From the NCBI RefSeq assembly GCF_007748195.1, contig NZ_CP037920.1:2853501-2917500 (forward strand): 64,000 nucleotides of DNA. Reading direction: 5' to 3'. This stretch comes from Gimesia aquarii (lineage in GTDB: Bacteria > Planctomycetota > Planctomycetia > Planctomycetales > Planctomycetaceae). Positions 15,713-24,157 of this stretch are shown here, in pieces. The number at the start of each line of letters is the position of its first letter. The stretch's first letter is position 1. Made by a program: the position numbers and the translations under genes. The notes under the pieces are model-generated. The model worked only from the letters and a program-made list of their open reading frames with translations, ran no database searches and had not been told where the DNA came from.

Positions 15713-18700
15713 ATGAACTTGATTCACGCCATAGTACACAATCCGGTAAAGGTGACTGTAGGGGTTTTGATGACCGTTTTGTTCGGTCTTGTTGCATTGA
15801 TTCGAATGCCAATGCAATTGACTCCTGAAGTACAAAGACCCACGATTACTGTCGAAACACGTTGGCCGGGTGCCAGCCCTCAGGAAGTCGAGCGTGAGAT
15901 TGTTCTGGAACAGGAAGAGCAACTCAAAAGTGTTGAGGGGATTACAAAACTAAGTTCAGAGAGTGCGGACTCTAAAGGATCTATAACGCTTGAGTTTCTG
16001 GTCGGCACGAACATGGATGAGGCATTACTAAAAGTAAACTCCCGTTTGCAGCAGGTACCAGAATATCCTGAAGATGCAGACCAACCCATTATCAGCACTT
16101 CGAACGCTGCAGATCGTCCGATTGCCTGGTTTATTCTCAGTAGTCGTTTACCGTCAGTTGAAAAATTAGCTGAGTTTGAGACTTCACATCCTGAGATTAA
16201 GGAAGAACTGGAAGTCATTCGTACGACTCCTAATCCAGGCTTAGCTATGTTGCGATTGAGACTATTAGCCGAAGAACATCCTGAAGTCAGAGGGGGACTA
16301 TTGCCCTCTCAAGATCTGGAAGTCACAAAATTACGTCGCTTTGCAGAAGATGAAATCGAAGCTCGATTTGAACGTGTCTCGGGAGTTTCTCAGTCTAATG
16401 TATTAGGTGGTCTGGAAGATGAACTTCAAGTAGTAGTGGATTCAGAACAACTGGCAGCACGGCAATTAACGATAGCAGATATTCGTGCTGTGTTACGAGG
16501 ACAAAATGCAGATACATCAGCTGGAGATTTTTGGGAGGGAAAACGACGGTGGGTTGTTCGGACGATTGGCCAGTTTCGTGATGTAGAAGAAGTTGAAAAT
16601 CAGTTATTGGCGATTCGCAATGGTGCTCCCGTTTATGTCAGAGATGTTGCAGCAGTTCGCTTGGGATATAAAAAACCCGCTGGTCTTGTGCGGCGTTTTG
16701 GTGAATCCAGTATCGCAATTAACTGCGTCCGCGAAACCGGAGCCAATGTTCTGGATATCATGGATGGTTTGCGAGCAGCTACGAAAGACCTCGATGAAAA
16801 CATTCTAAAGCCACGCGGATTACAGCTCGTTCAAGTTTATGATGAAACGGATTATATTTATTCCTCTATCGATTTGGTACAGAATAACATTTTCATCGGC
16901 GGGGCGTTAACTATGATTGTGTTGATGTCTTTTTTGCATTTGGGTGTCCGGACTCTACTCTTCGTGCCATTTATTCTTCTCACAGCTGTCGCTGCGATGT
17001 TCATCTCTCCCTGGTTCTTTGTGATCAGTTTAGCATTGATTGTGGGAGCGGGGTTCTGGTTTGCCCGTGGGGCTTTGGTGGTTGGGTTGGCAATTCCAAC
17101 AAGTATCATTGGCACATTTCTGATTCTGGGGGCATTGGGACGTTCTTTGAACGTCATCAGTCTAGCTGGGTTGGCATTTGCTGTTGGGATGTTGGTTGAT
17201 AATGCCGTGGTAGTTTTGGAAAATATTTTCCGCAGATATTCTTTGGGAGAATCCCCATTCCGGGCTGCTATTAAAGGGACTCAAGAAGTTTGGGGCGCAG
17301 TTCTTGCATCAACACTCACAACCATTGCAGTTTTTCTTCCAGTTGTCTTCATACAAGAGGAAGCAGGCCAATTATTTAGAGATATTGCGCTCGCAATCAG
17401 TGCTGCCGTCGGTCTTTCATTATTAGTTTCAATGACGTTGATTTCCACTGCGTCCGCTCGCTTGCTCAAGAAGAGGGAAGGCCAAGAAATTGAAGACGAA
17501 CACATTTCGCATCGGGATGAGATACCGTCTGAAAAACCGAATCCAAAAGGTAAATTACATAGAGTCCTGATTGGACCAATTGAAGCCGGAGGAGCTGCGT
17601 TTGTAAGAATGATTGTGGGAGTGAATCACTGGATTCAGCGTGGTTTTATTCGTCGGTTACTTGTTGTTGGCTTACTTGTTGGTGCTGCAGTAGGTATCAG
17701 TTGGCAGTTGTGGCCTAAAGTTGAGTATCTGCCAACAGGGAATCGAAATTTAATTTTCGCCATTTTGCTGCCACCTCCCGGATATAACCTCAACCAACTG
17801 ATGGAGCTGGGAGAGACCGTTGAAAACGATTTGCGACCTTACTGGGATATCGATCCTACCAGCGAGGAAGCCAAAAAACTGGATTATCCTGTGATTGGGG
17901 ATTTCTTTTTTGTTGCACGAGGGCGTCAGGTCTTTATGGGGATTCGTGCTTATGATTCACAGCGCGTGGGAGAGTTGATTCCTCTAGTCCAAAAGGCAGG
18001 TATGAAATTGCCGGGGACATTCGCAGTCGCGAAACAATCCAGTCTGTTTGAAAGAGGACTCACGGGAGGTCGTACTATTGAAGTTGAGATTATTGGCCCT
18101 GATTTAAAAAAACTGGTGGGTATGGGGGGGCAGATTCTGGGACAAGTAAAACATATCATGCCGGCTGCTCAAGTACGTCCTATTCCCAGCCTTGATCTTT
18201 CGAGTCCAGAAATTCATATCCAACCCAAACTGGTTCAAGCAGCCGAAATGGGAGTCAGTAGTGCTGATTTGGGATATACGGCGAATGCCTTGATTGATGG
18301 TGCTTTTGCTGGAGATTATTACCTCGGAGGAGATAAAATTGATCTGACGATTGTGGGTAGATCGAAACACGTCCAGAATACGCAAGATGTCAAAGCCTTA
18401 TCGGTGGCGACTCCCATGGGATCACTCGTGCCATTAGAAGCCTTAGCAAGCGTGGAAATTACAAGTGGTCCGGAACAAATCAATCACCGAGAGCGTCAGC
18501 GTGCGATTACCATTGAAGTGTCACCACCAGAAGAGATGGCACTCGAAGATGCCATGGGGCAGATTCAGTCGAAAATTGTACAGCCATTGCGAGAGAACGG
18601 ACAATTGGTAGGGGGGTATCGCATTATCTTGTCAGGAACCGCTGACAAATTACGGGATACATGGGCTGCACTGGAGTTCAATGTGATGCTTGCTTTATTG

Positions 18701-19273
18701 ATTACTTACCTTTTGATGGCAGCGTTGTTTGAATCATGGCTCTATCCATTAGTGATTATTTTCAGTGTCCCACTAGGTGCTGTCGGTGGAATCGTAGGAC
18801 TGAGTATTCTTAATTTGTTTACACTCCAGACTCTGGATGTACTCACAATGTTGGGCTTTGTGATTTTAATTGGAACCGTGGTAAATAACCCGATATTAAT
18901 TATTCACCAATCTTTAAATCACATCAAAGAAGACGACATGTCACCCCGTGAAGCAATTCTGGAAAGTATTCGTACCCGAATCAGGCCTATTTTTATGACG
19001 ACAACAACAACCGTATTGGGGTTGTTACCACTGGTTTTATTTCCTGGTTCAGGAAGTGAATTGTATCGTGGTTTGGGAAGTGTTGTTTTGGGAGGGCTGA
19101 TTGTTTCGTCGCTATTTACACTAGTACTCGTTCCGACGTTGTTTAGCTTGACAATGGATGCTAAGAAGTGGGGCGTGAATCTCTTGCGGCCAAGTTTAGT
19201 GAAACAGACGAAATCAAATCATTCTCTGTCAGAAGAAGTGGAATTATCTACTCAGGAAAATGCGACGATTTAA
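15713..19273 (+). CDS. RND family efflux permease (HAE1/AcrB-like) with insertions
   Basis: A 1186-residue RND pump starting 12 bp after the adaptor, with AGAGGA overlapping the adaptor stop. The N-terminus (helix, then periplasmic RPTITVETRWPGASPQEVE) and the motif GMLVDNAVVVLENIFRR (about 492-508) are typical. The proton-relay pair of AcrB (Asp407-Asp408) is Asp-Asn here, as in several HAE subgroups. It is about 140 residues longer than AcrB. Two insertions are visible: a charged segment of about 55 residues in the first periplasmic loop (146-201), and about 40 hydrophobic residues between the second and third membrane helices (414-453). A cytoplasmic linker near 585-620 is also long. It exports unknown compounds by proton antiport. 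Confidence 0.94.
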   Translation: MNLIHAIVHNPVKVTVGVLMTVLFGLVALIRMPMQLTPEVQRPTITVETRWPGASPQEVEREIVLEQEEQLKSVEGITKLSSESADSKGSITLEFLVGTNMDEALLKVNSRLQQVPEYPEDADQPIISTSNAADRPIAWFILSSRLPSVEKLAEFETSHPEIKEELEVIRTTPNPGLAMLRLRLLAEEHPEVRGGLLPSQDLEVTKLRRFAEDEIEARFERVSGVSQSNVLGGLEDELQVVVDSEQLAARQLTIADIRAVLRGQNADTSAGDFWEGKRRWVVRTIGQFRDVEEVENQLLAIRNGAPVYVRDVAAVRLGYKKPAGLVRRFGESSIAINCVRETGANVLDIMDGLRAATKDLDENILKPRGLQLVQVYDETDYIYSSIDLVQNNIFIGGALTMIVLMSFLHLGVRTLLFVPFILLTAVAAMFISPWFFVISLALIVGAGFWFARGALVVGLAIPTSIIGTFLILGALGRSLNVISLAGLAFAVGMLVDNAVVVLENIFRRYSLGESPFRAAIKGTQEVWGAVLASTLTTIAVFLPVVFIQEEAGQLFRDIALAISAAVGLSLLVSMTLISTASARLLKKREGQEIEDEHISHRDEIPSEKPNPKGKLHRVLIGPIEAGGAAFVRMIVGVNHWIQRGFIRRLLVVGLLVGAAVGISWQLWPKVEYLPTGNRNLIFAILLPPPGYNLNQLMELGETVENDLRPYWDIDPTSEEAKKLDYPVIGDFFFVARGRQVFMGIRAYDSQRVGELIPLVQKAGMKLPGTFAVAKQSSLFERGLTGGRTIEVEIIGPDLKKLVGMGGQILGQVKHIMPAAQVRPIPSLDLSSPEIHIQPKLVQAAEMGVSSADLGYTANALIDGAFAGDYYLGGDKIDLTIVGRSKHVQNTQDVKALSVATPMGSLVPLEALASVEITSGPEQINHRERQRAITIEVSPPEEMALEDAMGQIQSKIVQPLRENGQLVGGYRIILSGTADKLRDTWAALEFNVMLALLITYLLMAALFESWLYPLVIIFSVPLGAVGGIVGLSILNLFTLQTLDVLTMLGFVILIGTVVNNPILIIHQSLNHIKEDDMSPREAILESIRTRIRPIFMTTTTTVLGLLPLVLFPGSGSELYRGLGSVVLGGLIVSSLFTLVLVPTLFSLTMDAKKWGVNLLRPSLVKQTKSNHSLSEEVELSTQENATI

Positions 19274-19351
19274 TAGATCTTGTTGATTAATATCTTTGTT
19301 GATTGAAGGCAGGTCCACTTCAAGCACGGAAATCTCTGATTGATTTTTCGA

Positions 19352-20044
19352 TTAAGAATATTCGGTATCAATCCCAAGGCGATATTTTAGTTGATCCAAC
19401 TCTTCAATCGATTCATCACTGGATGAATGAACGTGTTCTGCTTCAGTGATAAATTTCAAATCTGAGATGTGGGGGATACCATACTCATCCAAGATATTTT
19501 CGAATTGCTCGATTCCCTGCCCGTACATAATAAGAAGTTTATGCTCATCAAATTGAACTTCGAGTGGAATGAGTGGGTTTAGAACTGCAATACCAGCACA
19601 GCCATCATTCAACAGCAAATCTTCATAATCGTAGAGTGTGCTTTTGAGAACAGGTAAATCCATGTGTTCGCGATACAGGTCCTGGTGTTGATTGCTTGAA
19701 CCCTCGTGACTCGTTTCCAGCACGACATCAACCTCGGTACCAAGTGGGTCGAGCAGGTCAATAAACAGGTCAAATAAGATTTCTTTTGAAGCGGACGCCA
19801 TCAGAACAGGAATCTTGATGCCAGTTTCTTTGTCCGTATAAACATCATGTCGGTAACCAGCTTGAGGCACGACTTCTAGATCATAAGAAGGGCGAATGGC
19901 TTCTGTCAGTAAGAAGTTGCCATACTTTGCGATATTCAAGTGCGTTTCTAATTGATCTTCTGAAAGACTTTCAAAACTACTGCGCGCTTTTCCTGCAGAG
20001 TTATCCCGATAGGTCGTCTTTAAGAATTTTTTTAAGAATCCCAT
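19352..20044 (-). CDS. Conserved planctomycete protein of unknown function
   Basis: A 230-residue cytoplasmic-type protein. The ATG at 20042-20044 is preferred over an upstream in-frame alternative start, and it follows a purine-rich GGGGGGAAGA. After a basic amphipathic N-terminus (MGFLKKFLKTTYRD), the body is acidic with segments such as ETHLNIAKYGNFLL, VLMASASKEILFDLFIDLLDPLG and VDVVLETSHEG. The pattern of alternating beta and alpha with a VLETSH turn is reminiscent of an alpha/beta fold, but I recognise no family. No signal peptide or membrane segment is visible. It stands alone on its strand. Confidence 0.65.
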   Translation of the reverse strand: MGFLKKFLKTTYRDNSAGKARSSFESLSEDQLETHLNIAKYGNFLLTEAIRPSYDLEVVPQAGYRHDVYTDKETGIKIPVLMASASKEILFDLFIDLLDPLGTEVDVVLETSHEGSSNQHQDLYREHMDLPVLKSTLYDYEDLLLNDGCAGIAVLNPLIPLEVQFDEHKLLIMYGQGIEQFENILDEYGIPHISDLKFITEAEHVHSSSDESIEELDQLKYRLGIDTEYS

Positions 20045-20646
20045 AATAAATCTTCCCCCCCTCACGACAGACAAAAATCATGTTGCCACTTGGGCTTGTA
20101 ACACCGTATTTACTTAACTTTTTGGATTGGTATTTAGAATTGGCAGTTTGTTCTTAGTTGTTGTGACTGGAACGAACTGGAATCAAAAAACTCTAGCACG
20201 CAAAATGAGGAGAGGTCTCAAGTAGTCTCGATGTTGCGTTCTTTTTTGGCGAGTTTGAGCCAAAAGAGCCGGAAGGATGAGATGAGGTAAGAGTTCCAGA
20301 CAGATAAAAGGTCCGGTTGTACGGTCTAGGTAATCTTGAAACCGTAATCTATGGGGTAATAACAAATAGAATCGTTGTTTTCTATGCCATTGTTTAGACC
20401 GGGAGGGTAAATTGAGATTTCGGAACTAATTAATGTGTTTATTTATATAAACATTTATTTTTTAACAGTTTAGGAGACACTATCAGAGAGCGGTGCAACC
20501 AAAGCTTGTATTTATTTATAGCTGCTATCTAACAAATAGACACATTGCAGTAAACTATTATCATCACTAGAATTACTGCCTTGTACCAGTATTCAATCGT
20601 TCTAGATCATCTCTTTCTGATGTTATATCCAACCCCGGATGGTTTA
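20045..20646. other. 600-bp non-coding region between divergent genes
   Basis: No convincing gene is present. A 60-codon minus-strand frame at 20183-20365 has no start context and an odd Leu/Arg-rich composition. The stretch 20430-20580 is very AT-rich and is the likely promoter region for the DUF481 gene. Confidence 0.5.
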
Positions 20647-21768
20647 ATGGGCAGTACTAGCTTCCTTTATCAAACCAATTATCTGAAACACTTCTTTCTG
20701 ATTCATCTTGTATATATCCTGAGCAGTCCTGGAGTTGCTTTCAGTGATCATGCTACAGGGATAGAGACACTCTATCTTAAAGATGGGCAACAATTTTCAG
20801 GTGAAAGTATCGGTTTTGAAGACGGAAATATTCTATTCAGATTGCCCGATGGCGAGGTTTATCCGGTCTTATTGGGATTAGTAGATCGTCTTGAATTTGG
20901 CTCTGGAAACTTGGACTCTAAATCGCCTGTTCAAGAGGAAAAACTCCTGGTCAATAACGAAAGTGGCGAGTTTCCTCTGTTGCCGCCACCGCTAATCACT
21001 GCAGAACCGGAACCATTAGGTATTCCTCCCGCACCAGATTCAGAACTAATTGAAGAGACGCCCTTCGATACGATCGAAGAATATGTTGATACAGGATGGG
21101 AATATGTAGAGGTCTGGACCAAGCGTTTGGAACTGGGAGGAACATTTCTTGCGGGAAATACAGACCGTGATTATGTCACAACAGGTCTTTATCTAGAAAA
21201 ATCTGACAACGACAACTTATTTGAATTTGAAATCGGCGGACGTTGGGGGCAGTCTAATGGAGTTCGGGACGCCAATCGTTGGTATGGTAACGCTACAATG
21301 GATGTCGCCCGTACCACCAACTGGATTGTGTTTGTCTCAAACAGAAATACTTATGATGAATTTGAAAATCTTGATTGGCGAGGAACACTCTCGACAGGTT
21401 TGGGGTATCGATTCGTTAACGAAGGGGACAAACGGTTAATTCTACGTATTGGTCCTGGTGGAACACACGAAATTTATACTGATCCCAAGTTAAGCAGAAC
21501 CACATTCGACATGTTTGTGGAAGTTGAATTCCACTGGCCGCTTTCAGATCATGCAAAACTGGAACACAAACAAACCTGGACTCCCAGTATGGATACTGCT
21601 CAGATACTGCGTGTGACGACAGAATCAGGGTTGCTTTTCAAGTTGGATAATAAAGATCGCTGGAACCTGAAACTAGGACTTTTACAGACATATAACTCTT
21701 TTCCTAGTGCAGGTCGTAAGAAAAGTGATTACACAGGTAGCGTTTCACTTGTCTACACTCGCAAATAG
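20647..21768 (+). CDS. DUF481 (YdiY-like) outer-membrane beta-barrel protein
   Basis: About 373 residues from the ATG at 20647, preceded by GGATGG; upstream TTG or ATG starts in frame are possible. A hydrophobic signal (HFFLIHLVYILSSPGVAFS) leads to a short LYLKDGQQFSGESIGFEDGNILFRLPDG module that resembles a small beta domain, then a Pro/Glu-rich linker (about 90-150). The C-terminal 215 residues fit DUF481: alternating beta strands such as LELGGTFLAGNTD, LSTGLGYRFVNE and GSVSLVYTRK, ending in an aromatic-plus-basic tail. Proteins of this family are predicted outer-membrane barrels of unknown cargo. It ends tail to tail with the M28 peptidase. Confidence 0.78.
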   Translation: MGSTSFLYQTNYLKHFFLIHLVYILSSPGVAFSDHATGIETLYLKDGQQFSGESIGFEDGNILFRLPDGEVYPVLLGLVDRLEFGSGNLDSKSPVQEEKLLVNNESGEFPLLPPPLITAEPEPLGIPPAPDSELIEETPFDTIEEYVDTGWEYVEVWTKRLELGGTFLAGNTDRDYVTTGLYLEKSDNDNLFEFEIGGRWGQSNGVRDANRWYGNATMDVARTTNWIVFVSNRNTYDEFENLDWRGTLSTGLGYRFVNEGDKRLILRIGPGGTHEIYTDPKLSRTTFDMFVEVEFHWPLSDHAKLEHKQTWTPSMDTAQILRVTTESGLLFKLDNKDRWNLKLGLLQTYNSFPSAGRKKSDYTGSVSLVYTRK

Positions 21769-21779
21769 GAACCTATTTG
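21762..21779. terminator. Palindrome at the junction of two convergent genes
   Basis: CAAATAGG (21762-21769) and CCTATTTG (21772-21779) are perfect inverted repeats around AA and overlap the DUF481 stop codon. A T-rich stretch follows on the plus strand. It may end transcription from both sides, but the stem is short. Confidence 0.45.
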
Positions 21780-21786
21780 TAATTTG

Positions 21787-23859
21787 TTATTTAGGCTTAG
21801 CCAGTTTGACAGTCAACTTGACCCGTTTCCCGTCACGCATCACAGTGACTTCGACCTGATCGCCGGGGGAAAACATTCTCAAGGCTAGATCGAAATCATC
21901 GAGACCTCCAATTTTTGTCTTTCCCATCTTGATGATGGCATCACCAGCTTTGAGTCCTGCTTTGTCGGCAGGACTGCCGGGAGAAGCGCCGGAAATGTGA
22001 TAACCAGGACCCTCGCCCCCGAAGTCAGGGATACTGCCAAAGTAAGGCCGATTTCCAGAACGCATGTTGGTAGCAGGCCGTTCAATTTTGACATATTTGG
22101 GACGATCAGGGTTCTCAGCAGTCGCAACAGTGATTTCCTCCAAAAATCCGACGATGCGTTGCATACCAGGAATATTAATTTTGTTCCAATCATCAGAAGG
22201 ACGGTGATAATCGCTGTGTGTTCCTGTGAAGAGGTGTAATACGGGGATTTGTTTCCCGTAAAAGGAACTATGATCGCTGGGGCCAAATCCCTCTGGTTTC
22301 AGCGAAAGTTTTAAATCATATTCTTTCGCGGTTTCTTCGACCAATTTTTTCCAGCGAGGTGCTGTTCCTGTTCCAAATACGGTGAGCTTGTCATTTGTCA
22401 GTCGTCCTACCATATCCATATTGAGCATAGCGACTGTGTTTTTAATATCAAATGTCGGATTCTTTACATAGTGGGCAGATCCAATTAGCCCCCGTTCCTC
22501 TCCGGTAAATGCAATAAATACGACGCGGCGTGGCAAAGGTGTTTTTCGAGCGGCCAGTCTTCGAGCCAGCTCAATGAGTGCGACCGTTCCGGATGCGTTG
22601 TCATCGGCACCATTATGTACGTCAGTCGAACCGGGAGCCAATGAACCTTCGCCTCCATAACCTACATGATCATAGTGTGCTCCAATCACGACCGTTTCAT
22701 CTGCAAAAGGTCCTTTTCCGTCCAGGACACCAATTACGTTTTTGACTTCCGTACGAATCTGTTTAACTTGAATTTCTCCTTTTGCTTTCCATTGAGGCAA
22801 GGCAAAGCTTTCGGGCTTAAGATTGGCGTCGATCTTGGCTTCCAATTCTTGAAGTGTTGGTTTACCAGCGTCCTTAAAAAGTTGATTACATGTTTCGATA
22901 GTGATATGTGCAATCGGAATTGAACGACCATCTCCACTGCCAGCATATCCAAATTTCATTAGCACATCGAATGCTCCGTTTTTCAATCGCTTGCGTGCTT
23001 GTTGAACTTCATGCAGTGCTTTTTTTAGTTCACGGTCGGCTTCCATTCTTTTGTCTTTGTTTGATTGTTCCCAGTTTTCTGTGGCAGTGATAAGTTCCTC
23101 GATAGCATCTTCTTCAAGTTCCTGTGCTTCTTTTTTGTTTTCCTCAGTTGAATAGGAATCATTCACGAATAAAATTGCTTTGGCGCCTTTCCCAAAGGCC
23201 GTACTCACTTTATATCGCAGGGCCGCATAGCGTGAAATTCCATGTGCGCCGGCAAAGGGACTTTTTTTATCTCCTTGTTGTGGTGTCCGTCTCAGGATGA
23301 TGGCAACTTTATCTTTGACATCAATGCCTGCGTAGTCGCTATATTTGACATCTTTCGCATCAATGCCATATCCACAAAAGACAAGCTCTGCATCAAATTT
23401 CCCAGAGCCTCCGAATGAGCAGGAGCGAAAATCTTTATCATATTTCAGTGGGATTGTTTTTCCATCAGGACCTACCAGTGCAAGTTGATTTAAAGTTCCC
23501 AATTTGCTGCCAGTGTTGATCGTGAATTTCTGAAACGCGCTATCATTGACTGATTGTACATTCAGTCCGGCTGCCTTGAATTCTTTCTCAATATAATCTG
23601 CAGCTAAGTTGATTCCCCGAGTCTTAACACCACGACCTTCCAATTCATCAGATGCCAGATATTTAATTGCATCCAGCATTCGCTGGTTGCTCTCTGTATT
23701 CAGGTTTGATCTCACATTTGACTTGGTCGTTTTCGCTGGTGTTTCTCCCAGCACCAGTGCAGGACTTTGCAAAAAAACTACGTAAAAGACCATTAGTCCC
23801 AAGAAATAGATTTCTGCAATTAGTTTTTTTAATACGCGTTTTGTGTTCAGAACAGACAT
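21787..23859 (-). CDS. M28 family zinc aminopeptidase with PA and PDZ domains
   Basis: A 690-residue secreted metallopeptidase. A signal-anchor-like N-terminus (residues 8-38) is followed by a PA domain (about 150-235 and 300-320) and the M28 catalytic domain (370-580). Zinc ligands and the catalytic Glu can be seen: AHYDHVG (394-400), GADDNASG (417-424), TGEERG (452-457), NMDMVG (480-485) and HSDYHRPSDD near 549-556. A C-terminal PDZ domain (620-690; GSPADKAGLKAGD) probably binds protein ends or regulates access. A highly charged helical insertion of about 60 residues (238-297) splits the PA domain. It likely trims amino acids from peptides in the periplasm. It begins from the ATG at 23857-23859. 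Confidence 0.93.
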   Translation of the reverse strand: MSVLNTKRVLKKLIAEIYFLGLMVFYVVFLQSPALVLGETPAKTTKSNVRSNLNTESNQRMLDAIKYLASDELEGRGVKTRGINLAADYIEKEFKAAGLNVQSVNDSAFQKFTINTGSKLGTLNQLALVGPDGKTIPLKYDKDFRSCSFGGSGKFDAELVFCGYGIDAKDVKYSDYAGIDVKDKVAIILRRTPQQGDKKSPFAGAHGISRYAALRYKVSTAFGKGAKAILFVNDSYSTEENKKEAQELEEDAIEELITATENWEQSNKDKRMEADRELKKALHEVQQARKRLKNGAFDVLMKFGYAGSGDGRSIPIAHITIETCNQLFKDAGKPTLQELEAKIDANLKPESFALPQWKAKGEIQVKQIRTEVKNVIGVLDGKGPFADETVVIGAHYDHVGYGGEGSLAPGSTDVHNGADDNASGTVALIELARRLAARKTPLPRRVVFIAFTGEERGLIGSAHYVKNPTFDIKNTVAMLNMDMVGRLTNDKLTVFGTGTAPRWKKLVEETAKEYDLKLSLKPEGFGPSDHSSFYGKQIPVLHLFTGTHSDYHRPSDDWNKINIPGMQRIVGFLEEITVATAENPDRPKYVKIERPATNMRSGNRPYFGSIPDFGGEGPGYHISGASPGSPADKAGLKAGDAIIKMGKTKIGGLDDFDLALRMFSPGDQVEVTVMRDGKRVKLTVKLAKPK

Positions 23860-24157
23860 AAAGGCTCTTTCTCTATTATTTGTCTGCTAAAGATTGGTTC
23901 ATTATCACTACGAAAAGTAACAAAAACGTGTTGGAATTCTCATTCACTCCAAATTTACACTTCATATGAGTATTGTCTGTATTTTCGCATTTGAGATGCT
24001 GAATGGAAGTCACGTTTTCAAGATTAATTGAAAATCGAGACGGTTCGCAACTCTATTTTAAGTTTGGTTTTACGTAGAACAGGCTTGAACTGGCGAATTG
24101 ATATCGAAGAAGGTAGAGTTTTAGATTTAGCCAAATATCGAGTTCCCCAAATTGACA

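Noticed and set aside
20183-20365. 60-codon minus-strand frame, possible transposase remnant
   Set aside because: It has no ribosome-binding site, a Leu/Arg-rich composition and no recognisable motif; I could not link it to any insertion sequence, and no terminal repeats are visible.
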